A DNA stretch of 14,175 bases from assembly GCA_964609995.1 (NCBI GenBank), contig CAZSTI010000018.1, positions 1 to 14,175 on the forward strand. The letters are read 5' to 3'. Position 1 is the stretch's first letter; every line of letters starts with the position of its first letter. Source of the stretch: JAAYGD01 sp964609995 (GTDB lineage Bacteria > Bacillota_I > Bacilli_A > RF39 > UBA660). A program made the position numbers and the translations under genes. The notes under the pieces were generated by a model. That model was given only the letters and a program-made list of their open reading frames with translations, made no database searches and was not told where the DNA came from. Shown piece by piece: positions 13,906-14,175 of this stretch.

Positions 13906-14175
13906 ATGGATGAATTTGAGTTGGCTTATTTAAACTATAAAAAAGAAGAAGCATTGATAAATAAAAGAAAAGAATTATATGAAGACCTTGCTTATTTTGA
14001 AGCTATAGGTTCTAAGGATAGCGAAGATTTTAAAGAAACAATGAGTTCTTTATCAAACATAAATAATTTAATAAAAGACTGTATGGATATAGAGGAACAC
14101 AAATTATTAGAAATGATTAATGCAAGTGTACATTTAAAAAACGAATTATTGTTAGGGCAATTTGATGATCAAGAA
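13906..14175 (+). CDS. Unknown protein, N-terminal part (runs off the window)
   Basis: The first 90 codons are open and continue past the end of the window. The start ATG at 13906 follows GGAGGG (13896–13901) at short spacing. The visible product (MDEFELAYLNYKKEEALINK...) is charged and helical, with alternating Leu/Ile and Lys/Glu suggesting a coiled coil; it has no signal peptide or membrane segment. It shares a 107-base gap with the divergent hypothetical gene. I do not recognise a family. Confidence 0.65.
   Translation, partial: MDEFELAYLNYKKEEALINKRKELYEDLAYFEAIGSKDSEDFKETMSSLSNINNLIKDCMDIEEHKLLEMINASVHLKNELLLGQFDDQE

Noticed and set aside
1..14175. Mycoplasma-type code with TGA as Trp
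   Set aside because: Trp sites in TyrS, TrmB and the ATP-grasp protein use TGG, and TGA ends genes such as those at 937 and 5917.

Overview
This is a very AT-rich stretch (GC roughly a quarter) from a low-GC Gram-positive bacterium, most likely in Bacilli. The support is a rpsD–ezrA–tyrS neighbourhood, strong AGGAGG ribosome binding sites, consensus sigma-A promoters, YtxG/YtxH-like genes and a tyrS T-box; EzrA is a Bacilli-type division protein. Trp is encoded by TGG and TGA works as a stop, so the code is standard, not Mycoplasma-type. The small proteins, high AT and BspA-type leucine-rich repeats would fit an uncultured gut lineage near RF39 or Erysipelotrichales. That placement is inference.

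Layout. (1) 1–2303, + strand: a tightly packed run with the end of an AI-2E family transporter, a P-loop dNMP-kinase-like protein, a sugar-transfer-type ATP-grasp enzyme and a small prepilin-like protein. The first three overlap by a few bases, and the run ends at a hairpin terminator. (2) 2293–4451: two divergently transcribed tRNA-modification genes. One is a single-chain fusion of the YtqA (MnmL) radical-SAM and YtqB (MnmM) methyltransferase families; the other is trmB. Their candidate promoters overlap on a perfect inverted repeat. (3) 4503–6610: an operon of a lipoprotein, an acidic mostly disordered protein, a DUF948/YtxG-like membrane protein and a YtxH-like protein, closed by a terminator. 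(4) 6697–7685: a small two-helix membrane protein convergent with rpsD, sharing a bidirectional terminator. (5) 7686–9658: the structured rpsD leader with its promoter, then ezrA on the opposite strand. (6) 9749–11608: a large surface protein with a type IV prepilin N-terminus on BspA-like leucine-rich repeats. (7) 11612–13354: promoter, tyrosine T-box riboswitch, tyrS, and an overlapping RNHCP-family gene. (8) 13361–14175: an unknown gene on the minus strand and the start of another unknown gene that runs off the window.

Common themes are translation (rpsD, tyrS, trmB, MnmL–MnmM) and the cell envelope (EzrA, lipoprotein operon, pilin-like surface proteins). Two well-known kinds of RNA regulation can be read directly: a tyrosine T-box with its specifier codon and terminator, and a probable S4 autoregulatory leader. 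No stretch over 300 bases lacks a gene; the two longest gaps (7686–7939 and 11609–11856) hold those regulatory RNAs. I saw no tRNA, rRNA, CRISPR array or transposase. The least ordinary items are the LRR–prepilin chimera, the MnmL–MnmM fusion and the four-gene lipoprotein operon.
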